From Priapulus caudatus (Eukaryota > Priapulida > Priapulimorpha > Priapulimorphida > Priapulidae), in the NCBI RefSeq assembly GCF_000485595.1, contig NW_014577639.1, positions 33,785-97,784 on the forward strand: 64,000 nucleotides of DNA. The letters are read 5' to 3'. The position numbers were made by a program, and so were the translations under genes. Shown piece after piece: positions 36,012 through 48,000 of the stretch (the first letter of the stretch is position 1; every line of letters starts with the position of its first letter). Below the pieces are notes generated by a model that saw only the letters and a program-made list of their open reading frames with translations, was not told where the DNA came from and searched no databases.

Positions 36012-39000
36012 TGTGGCCCCATTATATTACGCAAACGTTGGGGTCCATAAAATGTCATCGCGAAAAAAGCGGCGTCGCGTTAAATCGGGGTTAAAGAAAA
36101 TCAGCGTATAAACTGGCCAAATGTTGACCTAACATCCTAAAACACTCGTATTTTTGCACTGTTTGACCCGTTTTTTGCACGTTTACCTTCTGGCAAGTAA
36201 ATTACCTTTGAATTAAAGAATTTCGCAAATAAATTGGTGTTACAGTAGAAATTAATTATAATTAAGTGCTCATCGCTGTCAGTCGCGTCGCTGTCGACCT
36301 AAGCACTCAGTCACAGTGAGTTGCAATGCGTCGCGTCGCGTCGAATTTAACTCACCAAAAACCTTTTCAGTTCTGGCAAGAGCAAAAAAGGTCCAATGAC
36401 TCATCTCATTATATCCGAATTCGCGTTAAATCGGGGCGCGTAAAATCGGGGTTTCACTATATAGTGTACTCTTTTCTAGATATCTTTAATTATTTTGTAT
36501 GGCAAGCCATCCCCTTCAAAAATCATTTTCAAACATTTCAAATACACAATTATAATCAATTTAAAACATTTCAAATTAATTAATAAAAATACAAATTACT
36601 TTATATTGTTCGAGAAATTCAAATTCAAAATTTAAAATCACAGAATAACAAATCAATTTATTAACTTGCAAATTAATTCACAACTTTCCAAAATTCCTTC
36701 ACATCATTGTAAAAATTTATTTTCAAAACAACAAACCAATTTACTAACTTGCAATTTAATTGGTAACATGTTACATAAACTCACAAATGTTCAAATCTTG
36801 CTTCATCACCCTAACAATTGAAATTATATGTTTTAAATTAATTTACAGAATAACGAATCAGTTCACTAAGTTTGAAATTAATTTATTACTTTTAAAATTA
36901 ATCACCAGAAATGCGAATCTAACTGTTGGTTTCAGAATTATTAGGTAACAGACGACAAATGTATAGCTTAAATTACAAATTAATCATACAGCTTGCAAAA
37001 CATATATAAATGTTTACAATCAAAGAGCTCGTTTAACAATCAATTTATGCAAATTCCAATCTATTCAAGACATCTGAAATCACCGTACTACCGTACTACC
37101 GTTTACAATTTGCCGCCCACTCTGTTGTTTTCGGTCCATGTGCAAAACTATTCAGGAAACTTCGAATCAATTCATAGGACTTGCAATCTATTCACTACAC
37201 TTTCCGAACCAGCCAACTACAAACCAAACTCCAAATCAATTCATTATAAAAGTGCCCGGATGCTTCAGCTCGGATGGATACGTATTGGGGGATCCGATTT
37301 TTACCACCCTGTGGGAAAGATGTGTTTGTTTACAGCTGTACACTACAGTGTAGTGACAGTGTTTCCCAAGGAGCGTTCAGCGTGACGTCACGTCCAGGTC
37401 ACGTGTGTAAACATAGCTCTGCTGGTTGGCAAAAGCGTTCGCTGGCGGCACAGGCACGTGGAACGTCTCAATAAAATAAAATAAAGGTAAATAAACACGA
37501 AATGTATTTACTACCAAAGTCTTAATGTTTCTCTACTCTATTTCGCCTATAATCACCTGTAAATGCCGGTCAAATGCTCATCTGCAACACACAAGTACAC
37601 CGCACGCCCGCCCTTAGCTCTAGTACTATAGCCCGCGTACAGTGACTGCCGCAGGCAGCCGCAGTGACAGTGCAGCCGCAGCCGTAGTGACAGGCGCTGC
37701 CTGCGGCAGTCATTGTACGCGGGCTATAGTACTAGAGCTAGCCCGCCCTGTGCTGCGTGCACAAGCAACATGAATAAGAGAGTTATGTTATTCATGTTGT
37801 TTATGCTCTTTTATTGTTATGCTCTCTTCTTGATGTTATTCTTGTTCAGCAGAGCTATGTTTACACACGTGACCTGGACGTGATGTCACGCTGAACGCTC
37901 CTTGGGCAACACTGTTACTACACTGTAGTGTGCAGCTGTAAACCACAGTGCTGTAATCAAACTCATCTTTCCCGCAGCGTGGTAAAAATCGGATCCTCCA
38001 ATACGTACTATAGAGGGTTCCGCGTCTTGGACTAAAAATAGCAATATTACCTACAATCCCGTGCCGCTGGCCATACCGGTTACAAACAGAGCGAACACGT
38101 GTGGCGTGTAATCTGTAGACTGGTACTCGCTCCCACCTCTCGGGTTAGTTACTCGATGGGTCCATGCATCCATCGAGTAACTAAGCCGAGAGGTGGGAGC
38201 GTGTACCAGTCTATATAATCGGCCGATCTGCACAATCACCGATTTTACATTAGCTATAGTATAGTGTTCTTATTGCAATAGATATTAGTAGCAGGTGGAT
38301 CCCGATTTTTCGGGACAGGTTTATCAGCGTGGTTTGGGGTGCTCCGCTAGAGTTCAATGAGATTACACAGGTCAGGTTTCGCAGGGCTTATATTAGCGTC
38401 GCGAGATTGCACGCAACACATATGTTCATGGACTTGAGTTTGTTTACATCGCGAGTGTTCAGAAATTTCACCGATTTTACTGCATATAGCTATCAAACGC
38501 AGCGTTTTATAACATCTGGTGTATGCACATTTGCCAACTGTCTGAAAATCTCTGAAGTGTACGTAGTATGGACAAGTACTTTGATTCACTAGACAACGTA
38601 GCCAAAGCACGCTATCTCGAGAAAATTGCGTGCATTGGGAATCGACACCCTTACGAGAATGGAGCGAGGACCACAACTTGTGCCCATCACGTACTTATTA
38701 GGATCTCGTGAATTGACTACCTAACATTCTAGCCGAGTCCATTTTATACTCTCAAGGACTTTCAGAACCACAAAAGCCTGGATGCCTACGATCCACTGTT
38801 CTGCGGTTAGGTTAGTGGTGTATCAGTCTACATCTATCATGTGAACAGTGAGAGTCCCATCTACGTTATCCGAGCACGTGTTATGCACTCCCAGTATCTG
38901 ATTATACCATCTCTCTATCCGAGCATGAGTCACGATGAGATAAATGGGACAGGCATCATGTCAGCACACTGTAATTGTAAAGCCGGGCTTGGTGCATTCT

Positions 39001-42000
39001 GTTCACATGTTGCCTCGGTGCTATTTTATTAAGAGTATGCTGCACGTGCAAGAGAAATCGAAATCATCACCCCCACTCAAACAGCTGCCTACTGGATATC
39101 GGCGATATAGCATTATGTATGTAAAATTATAAGTGTAAATGTGTAGCGGTGTGCGCCGTGCGTGAGTAATACTAGGCGAAAGAGAGTAGAGAAACATTAA
39201 GACATTTGTAGTAAATACATTTCGTGCTTATTCAGCATTGCTTTTTTATTGAAAATGCTCCAAGCGTCTGTGGTCCGCCTGGTCTCTCGTCACTTTACCT
39301 TGTGTTGTGATCACGCTAGGCAGCCTAAAAAAGCTGTGTGGCTCTCTCTGATACCGATTGCTGCAGTTGACAACACCGCAGGAGAGCGGCGTTGTGATGC
39401 ATTTGCTTAATAGGCGAATATAAAATGAGCAGAGGTGCGTTGCTCAATGTACTTGTACCATGCCTGAACTGGCTTCTGTATCCGTCAGGGCCGGCGGCGT
39501 TGCATTGTGGGTAATATAAAAAATCGCGGAACCCTCTATAGCATATCAATCCGAGCTGAAGCATTCGGGCACTTGTAGAATGAATTGATTTGGAGTTTGG
39601 TTTGTAGTTGGCTGGTTCGGAAAGTGTAGTGAATAGATTGCAAGTCCTATGAATTCATTCGAAGTTTCCTGAATAGTTTTGCACACGGACCGGAAACAAC
39701 AGAGTGGGCGGCAAATTGTAAACGTTAGTAAGTGATTTCAGAGGTCTTGAATAGATTGGACGTTGCATAAATTGATTGTTAAATTAGCTCTTTGATAGTA
39801 AACATTTATATATGTTTTGAAAGCTGTAGATTAATTGTAAATTTAAGCTATACATTTCGTTTGTTACGCTAATAATTCCTGAAGACCAACAGTTAGATTC
39901 GCATTTCCTGGTGATTAAATTTTAAAATAAAAAATTAATTTGCCAAACTTAGTGAACTGATTCGTGTATTTCTGTAAATTAATTTAAAACTTATAATTTC
40001 CAATTGTTAGGGTGCATGAAGCAAGATTTGAGAGCATTTGTGATTATGTCAAGCAGTGTTAATCCAATTAAATTGCAAGTTAGTAAATTGGTTTGTTGTT
40101 TTGAAAAAAGATTGTACGTTTAGAAAATGCATTTTTACAATGATGTGAAGGAATTTGTATATCAGGAAATTATTTTGGAAAGTTGTGAATTAATTTGCAA
40201 GTTAATAAATTGATTTGTTATTCTGTGAATTGATTTTAAATTTTGAATTTAAATTTTTCGAACAATATAAAGTAATTCGTATTTCTATTAATTAATTTGA
40301 AATGTTTTAAATTGATTTAAAATTGTGTTTTTGAAATGTTTGAAAATGATTTTTGAAGGGGATGGCTTTCCATACTTTTGTTTATTAATACTTTCTGATT
40401 GACATCTATGAAAAATAGAAATATCTATACATAACAGAAAACAAGACAGCTAGACATCTGGTGTAATGTAATGATATATCCCTGTGTTCTAAGAATATAG
40501 ATGCCATCACTAGGGTTAGTCTCTAACTTTAACAGTATTGATCTATATATACTTTCACGTGTGAAGACAAGATAAATTGTACGACGATGAACAATTTCCA
40601 AGAGTCTAAAAGTTTATACACACATAATAACTCTGGTTAAATAAATTACATAAATAAATACATTAAATAAATACATTAATAATATGTAAATTTTGATCAC
40701 TTTACTTGAGATATGAAACAACAATTTGCTCTTGCGTAATTATTCAAAGGATAAAACGGGCATTTCTACCCAGATCCCTTTTCTGTGTTACGTTATGAAA
40801 TAATTAGAATATATTCTTGCAAATGTTTACTTGCTCATAGGTCAGTGCCATGCATTCATGCAGTGTACTCCAGTTACAGGATACTAATTCTTATTCTGAA
40901 CACTCTTTCCTGTTGTACATCATTAAATAGTCTATACATGTGTTCACCGATTTTTACTTGCATTCACAATTGTGCTTTTTTTAGGGGAGGTAGGGGATTA
41001 TACCTACTTCTTTTGGCCAAAAAAACTCGTGAAAACGAATCTGTATAAATGGAAGTCAATGTGATAATGTGATTCATGTTACGGAATAATGTGTTAAAAA
41101 CGTTTGTACTGGAAGTGGAATGCGTTACGTTCATAACGTATTATTGTATGCTGTAGCACAGTACATCTACAGCAAACGGGACGAAAAAACATCGATAGTA
41201 GCAGTGCCTTGTGAGAGATCTATACTGCACGAAAGCATATCTATACTGCATTTTTTGCTTTTCTACACGTGCAGGCACTGACATTGGAAATTGCAAGTTA
41301 TGACAAACAGCTAGCCGACCTGCAAAACCTGTGTAGCAAGTTGGCTGATTTTGGCCATCCAGACAGCAAGAGCATTAAGAAACGACAGGTGTGTTTTAAG
41401 AAGTCTGTATTTACCTACGTATCAGTCAAACAATCTGTCATACATAATACCAAAATCTGTACTCTCACACGCACGCACACGTATGCACGCGCGCACACAC
41501 ATACACAAGCACACACACACAAACACGCACGCGCACGCACGCACGCACACACACACACACACACAAAAGCACACACATATGTATACACGTGTTTATACAC
41601 ATGCGCATAGATAAACGTATTTGACGTTCAGTTTTATTTATTTCTTTTTAAAAGTGATCTTCATAAACCTAATATATTTTGGTTTCAGGAGCACATAGAA
41701 GCGCAGTCAAGCACTTTGAATGATGCTGCCCATGAGCGCGAACAGAAGCTAGCAGTTAGAAGAGATGTTCTTGAGTTTCTACGTGAATCTGATGATTTGG
41801 AGGAGTGGGCAACACAGCATATGCAGCTGGTGCAAAGTGAGGACTTAGGACAGGACTTTGAGCACTTTGAGGTTTGCATGAACTATCACTTGTGCTTTTT
41901 TAAATCCGTGAGCTCTAGCTGTATACTATATTATACTGGAAAGCCTTTGTGGAATATAGCAAATACATGAAATTAATTAGCATGCATCTTGGAATCTGCT

Positions 42001-45000
42001 ACCGAGTTTGAGTATTCACTGGAGAAACTCCATATTTTGGCTTCCTGGAACTTTTGAATCCAAATATTCAAAAATGAGCACCTGCCCTAGAGCAGTTTAG
42101 TAAATCTGCTTTAGTTATTTACAAGCAAAAGGTTCAAAAACCTCATCGTAATTCACATGCATGCAGGCACGCACATGCACAAACACGTGCACGCATGCAC
42201 ACAGGCACGCACACACAAACACGTGCACGCACGCACAAACACGTGCACGCACGCACAAACACGTGCACGCAATCGCCGTACTGCCCCTGAAAATCTAACC
42301 CGACCGACGGCAGTGACCTGCCTTGCCCTTTTCTGTAATTGCCGTCGGTGCCTCTGGCTAGACTGCTTCGCGGCCGCACTGTTTGTCGCAGAGCGTGTAC
42401 ATTGTCTAGCAGAGCGTGAGTCCGGATACCAGTCTACCCTTCGGCAAAAACAATAACCGTAAACGTGGCTTGCTGCCAACCGCTGCCAGTAGACGATCGA
42501 TAAATCGTGTGCCACTGCGCCTGTGTATGCTCGTGGTAGAACACGAATATTTAAATACTGCACGTGGACTCGGCCTGTTTGTACATTAAAAGCCAGGGGA
42601 TGTTGATGTATTAATTTGTTATGAGTTTTTAGTTATTTTAAAAAAGTGCCTTGGTGCCCTTCTCAAATTCTGAGAGTTGCCTTGATGCCTTTTAAAATTG
42701 CCTCGGTGCCCATCCATTTTAGAGAAAATTCAAGGCAATTTCTCACATGCCCCCAAAAAATTGCCTTACCCCTCTCGTCGCTTAATTCGAGGCCCGACTT
42801 GAAATTTAATTATATGTACTACCGTCTTTCTCTGTGCATTCATTTCCGTGTAATCACTTGAAATGTAATTATATGTACTACCATCTTTCTCTGTGCATTC
42901 ACTTCCGTGTAATCACTGGTATTCATCTCGTTTTCCCTTAAAGCTTCATTGTTGTCTACCTGTATCGCTGGGGCTTAAGTTATGTGACTAGTTATCATCC
43001 ATAGTTATCAACCATTCTACTTATCATTATTTTGGCTCGATAAATCTTAATGTTTCATATGTTGTATGTTGTATTAATCAGGTTTTATTCTTGCTTTAAA
43101 TCCCTGCTGTAATACGCTGCTATAGAAGCTGCAGGCCAAGCATGGGAAGTTGATAAATGACCTAGAAGTGCATGCATCAATCTTTGAGCAATGCCAGCAA
43201 GACGGCAATGCCCTCTTGCTGAGAAACACCATTCATACAGCAGAGATAGCAGAGAAGCAGGAAAGTCTCAGGTATACTGCTGGCATACATCACGGTTCAT
43301 CATATTCTGATGATTTTATATGCATAGGTGTTTACCCCTCCATATGCCATTGTTTTCCTTAATTAAATTCATTTCAACGTGTGTGCGTGCATGCGTGCGT
43401 GAGTGAGTGAGTGTTTGTGTGTGTGGGCGTGTGCGTGTGTGTGTGTGCGGTTGCGTGTGCGTGTGCATGTGCATGTGCGTGTGTGTGTGTGAGAGAGAGA
43501 GAGAGCGTGCACGCATTGCGAGTGTGTGTGTGTGTGTGCGTGTGGGCATGTGTTGCATGTGTGAATTCTAATATTATATTATTACAGTAAAGAATTGTGG
43601 AATGATGCAGTATTAAAGTGGCAATATTGGATTAATTGCATTTCAGAGAGGCATGGGAGACTTTTCGTAAAGCAGTGAATGAGCAGAATGACAAACTGGA
43701 AAATGCTGCAGAGCTACATAAATTCAATCGTGATATCAGTGATGCTTTGCTGCGAATACAGGTGAATGATGTTACCATTTATCAGCATTTTTGTTGGCAT
43801 GACGAAGGACTGTATGTACAATTTTTCATTATTTAGGTGAGGCGTATACATGCTGGATATATATTGACTTTTCTATGGTTTAAGGATTGCTGACTATTTT
43901 TCATGCATCCTAATCTTTGCCTTCTAATCTGCTCACACATAGGAGAAAAATGCAGCTATGCCTGATGACCTTGGACGTGACATTCATTCTGTTCAGCGTC
44001 TGATGAAAGCACATGAGTTATTTCAAAATGATCTCATTGCTATTGAACACCAACTAAGGGTATACGAAATAGCCACTAGTCAGTGTCTAGTTATTATGTA
44101 GCTATAATTGTGCCGTGAATGCAGTCTTACGTAATACCCCTGTCACACCTACCCGCGATCACGCTCGCGCTCCCACTGCGACCTGAAAAGTATGAAAGCG
44201 CGAGGAAAAGCGCAGCCCATGGAAATCCATGGCGTGGTGTGACCATGGTGTGACACCATGTAGCTTAACAGTAGCTTACATTACGCTCTTGACTCGCTTA
44301 TTACGCTCTCAATGCGATCCTATGCGTTCCCAGTTTGATCTTCAGTGCGCTCCCACTGCGCTCAGTGCGCTCTCAATGCGGTCCCACTGCGCTCAGTGCG
44401 CTCTCAATGCGCTCCCACTGCGCTCAGTGTGCTCCCACTGCGCTCAGTGCGCTCTCAATGCGCTCCCACTGCGCTCAGTGTGCTCCCACTGCGCTCTGTG
44501 CGCTCTCAGTGCATCCAAGTAGCTCTCGCTGTGCTCTTACTACGCTCTCAATGCGTTTGCAACTCGCTCACTGCGCGTGCGCGGCGTGTATATATTAGTG
44601 CATCTTGTTCCTAGGTACTATGAGGAACTCTGAAGTCAAACTTCATACTGGCGTGCTTGTCACCGGTTGCTATAGGTGGCGCATAGTAATTGCAATCGTC
44701 AACCCTGGTTCCATAGCCTTCCTATACATGGTGTCTTGTTTGGTGCATCTTGGACCAAGTCTTGCTAGGAGCTCATCAAACATCTTTGGTTGTACTCTCA
44801 GGAAGTTAAAGAAGGATGCAGGATCTTCGTGTCGTAGCTCGGCCATTAGGCAGTGATAGTGACCAAACTGAACTCTTCTCCCCACATCTAACCATGGTCG
44901 AACCCAGCTTCTCTCCCTTCTTTCCCTCCTCCATCTTCTCCTTCTAATGATGTTGACAAGGGCCTGGCCATCTTGTGCCTGCATATGTGCTAACTGTAGT

Positions 45001-48000
45001 ACAATATGCACATTCTGCCTGTCTGCGGCCATGGTGAAGAGCAGATGCACACTGATTGTGTATAGAAGATGAAGTTCTATTATACATATTTATACCAAAA
45101 GGTGGGTGTGGGGGGGGGGTCAGTGGAAGTGGGATCGTAATAAGAACGCTCTGTGAGCCTATTGCAAACGTAGGAACAACGCCTTGGACGTATTACGAGC
45201 GTCATAGTCTCAGTTGCAGCGCAGTGTGGACGTAGAATGAACGGTAACAAGCGTAGTGGAAGCGCAGTAACGGCGCAATAAGAACGGGAGAGGCACGTAT
45301 GGAGAGCCCATGCAATGAGGGTACAGCAGTCGCAAACCAGTCGCAGGGGACGATTTCTGCGACCCCAAGTCGCTTCTATTCGTTGTTGCTACGTCCACGA
45401 TACGCTCATGTAGTTTGCTTTGCGCTGCCACGGCGACTGTACTGCGTCATTACACCGCTCATTACAGAGCGCCGACCTGCTGTGCTTGTTTTGATTTGGA
45501 ACAACACAAGCGCTGAGGTTTGGCGCTCAACGTAGCCCATGGCGACCCTCTTCCGTCCTTGACAGTTTCCACTGCGTCACCAACTCGTTCTCAGAGATCT
45601 TACTGCGCTTTTTCTCGCGCTTTCATACTTTTCAGGTCGCAGTGGGAGCGTGAGCGTGATCGCGAGTAGGTGTGACAGGGGTATAAAGGGAATTAACGTG
45701 TTGATTGATACTAGCGTTATGGCCACTATACTTCTTTCTACGTACATTTTTGTATTATGATAATAACATATGATCCAAATAACAATATAGTGTGATTAGC
45801 CAGAATAAATTGTGAAGGAAATTTTTTTATTATTAAAGAGTCTGTTCCTGAAGACCTTTAGGCTCAATAATGACCAGTAAACATTTATTAATTTTGTGGG
45901 ATAGGATCTAGTGAATGACTGTGAACATCTGTGTGTGGGGCACCCAGAGGCAGCAGATGAGCTGCATGGTCTCCAGGCAATGGTGATCCAGCGTTGGAAT
46001 GAACTTGAGGACGAGGCAGCATACAGAAGTGATCGCTTGCAAATGGCTCACGATCTCTTTCACTACATGGCTAAGGTGAAACCACTATGTGTCCCATGAA
46101 CCTCAACACTCCAACTTTGTTCTGACCATTTTAGGGGATTTTTAATTTTTCGCTGATTTCTGTTAGTGTATTTTCTTGCGAATTTTATATTGTAGTGCCT
46201 ATATTGCTAATTTCTTCTCATGGTCGATTAATCTGTGCACTGTGCATCAGTTTGGTGATGTGTACATGAGTGGTACATGATAATAGTGAATATTGTGTGA
46301 TACAGTCACGCGATCTGGAGATGTGGGCCGACCAGGTCCTAGCAGAGATGGCAACGAAGCCATCAGTAAACAACCTGCAGGCAGCACAAGGATTGCAAAG
46401 TGAGCATGACAGTCTGCGGGTGGAGATTGATACACGACAGGAAGCGTTCGACAGCATGCAGATCAATGCACAGATGATGATTAATGAAGGACACTACGCA
46501 TCTGAGGAGGTATAAAACTGTGTGCCATCAAGTATCAGTTCAAGAAGGAAATGTCTGTTTTTACATTCCCTATGAATGCGAGTTCTAGGGCTTGGTACAG
46601 TCACATAACAGTGCCATAAATGTACATGCCAATTAAATTGAGCAACTGTTGCATAAATATTATTATTTACATAATTTAGTGTTGTTAGGAAAACACGTTT
46701 ATTAAGTAATACAATATATGTGATTGTCTTTATCGAAAGATGGCTCAATCTGTTGCTATTTGGTAGAATGCACTGCACAAGTTATGATCGCAAGAGTGGG
46801 TGTAAGCTCAGTGCTGCTATGCTCAAGCTCAGAGGGTCTATGTCCCCCAGGGTACTGCCGGAACGTACCCTGGTACTATCTAATATGCCGGACCGTACCT
46901 CGCCTACTCCACTAACGAGTCTAGGGAGTCGCCTACGCCTACTCCCTAACCCTAACCCTAACCCTAACCCTAACCCTTACCCTAACCCTAACCATATCAG
47001 ATAGTTACCAGGATACGTTCCGGCAGTACCCTGGTAACATATAGACCCTATGAGCCTCAGTGCTGTACTTATTTGCTGTTGAGGGCAGTTATTATCGTAG
47101 TATGTCGGTATAATATAGTAGCTATTTGCAGATGTTAGACCATTGAAATTCTGCAGATACAAATGCGAGCAGGTTTGGTGGAGCAGTTGGAGGAAGCCAT
47201 TCAGTTGGCATGGCAGGAGAAAAGAGTACACCTGGATGCTGTTGTGCAGCAGCAGCAGTTTATGAAGGATGCTCACTCAATAGAGGCCATCAGCATTGCA
47301 CAGGGGGTATGTATAGAAGCCTACAAATAAGTGTTTGCTTATTTGTAATGTACAGTTATTTGTTCCATTACCTTGTTGCATTATTTGTTGTTGTGTTGTT
47401 TTAAGTTTTGTTGTATTGTGTTGTGTCATGTTGTGTTGTGTTATGTTATGTCACATGGCACTGCATTGAGGTAATAAACTGCATTGCTGTATTGTGTATG
47501 TATTTGTCTATTGTATTGTGTTATGTAATGTTACGTTTTTCAAAATAGAATACCGTGTACTTACGTTGTAAATATGTAACAGTAAACATGTTGTTAATTT
47601 CAGTAATTATAGTTGTTTTGGGGTTCAGAGTGATATTATGATCGACAAGTCATTCATACGTCATTTTTCCTTACTGTATTCTTATACTGACAGGCATATC
47701 TAATCAATGGAACGATTCCAACAAATATTGAGCAAGTTGAGTCCGCTCTGAAGAGGCATGAGACTTTTGAGAAAGTGCTGCAAACACAGGAGGAGAAACT
47801 GCATGTGCTTGAATGTTCAGTGCAGGATATGTGCTCACAGAGCCATTTTGATGCTGTTCACATGATAGAGGTTGTGGAGGAGGCAGTAGGCAGGTGAGTT
47901 AAAGGGCTTTATAATAAGGTCGTAAAGCTTCTATCCCATTCACACTGACCTTGTAATAAAAATTCCCAAGTTGCAGTTATTGTTATTAAGCTGCAATGCC

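Larger units (their letters stand above)
36494..40380. mobile_element. Fold-back element, ~3.9 kb with ~1-kb arms
   Basis: Arm 36494-37555 is the reverse complement of 39166-40380, sharing AAGCCATCCCCTTCAAAAAT, CTTCAAAAATCATTTTCAAA and, at the inner ends, CACGAAATGTATTTACTAC. The right arm has an extra ~300 bp (39240-39540). The centre holds an inner inverted pair (37262-37430 with 37850-38010), two tight palindromes and a SWIM-type gene fragment. No transposase is seen. Confidence 0.8.
44135..45683 (-). mobile_element. PIF/Harbinger-derived element, 1,549 bp
   Basis: TIRs start TACCCCTGTCACACCTAC and extend ~80 bp (both ends contain CGCGCTTTCATACTTTTCAG or its complement). Flanked by TAA on both sides (44132-44134 and 45684-45686), the 3-base duplication typical of PIF/Harbinger. 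Interior has a transposase N-terminal fragment on the minus strand and a GCGCTC-rich tandem array. Lies in intron 26. Confidence 0.9.

Noticed and set aside
44229-44614. Repetitive CAQCAPTALSALSMRSH peptides
   Set aside because: They arise from the GCGCTC tandem array in three frames at once.
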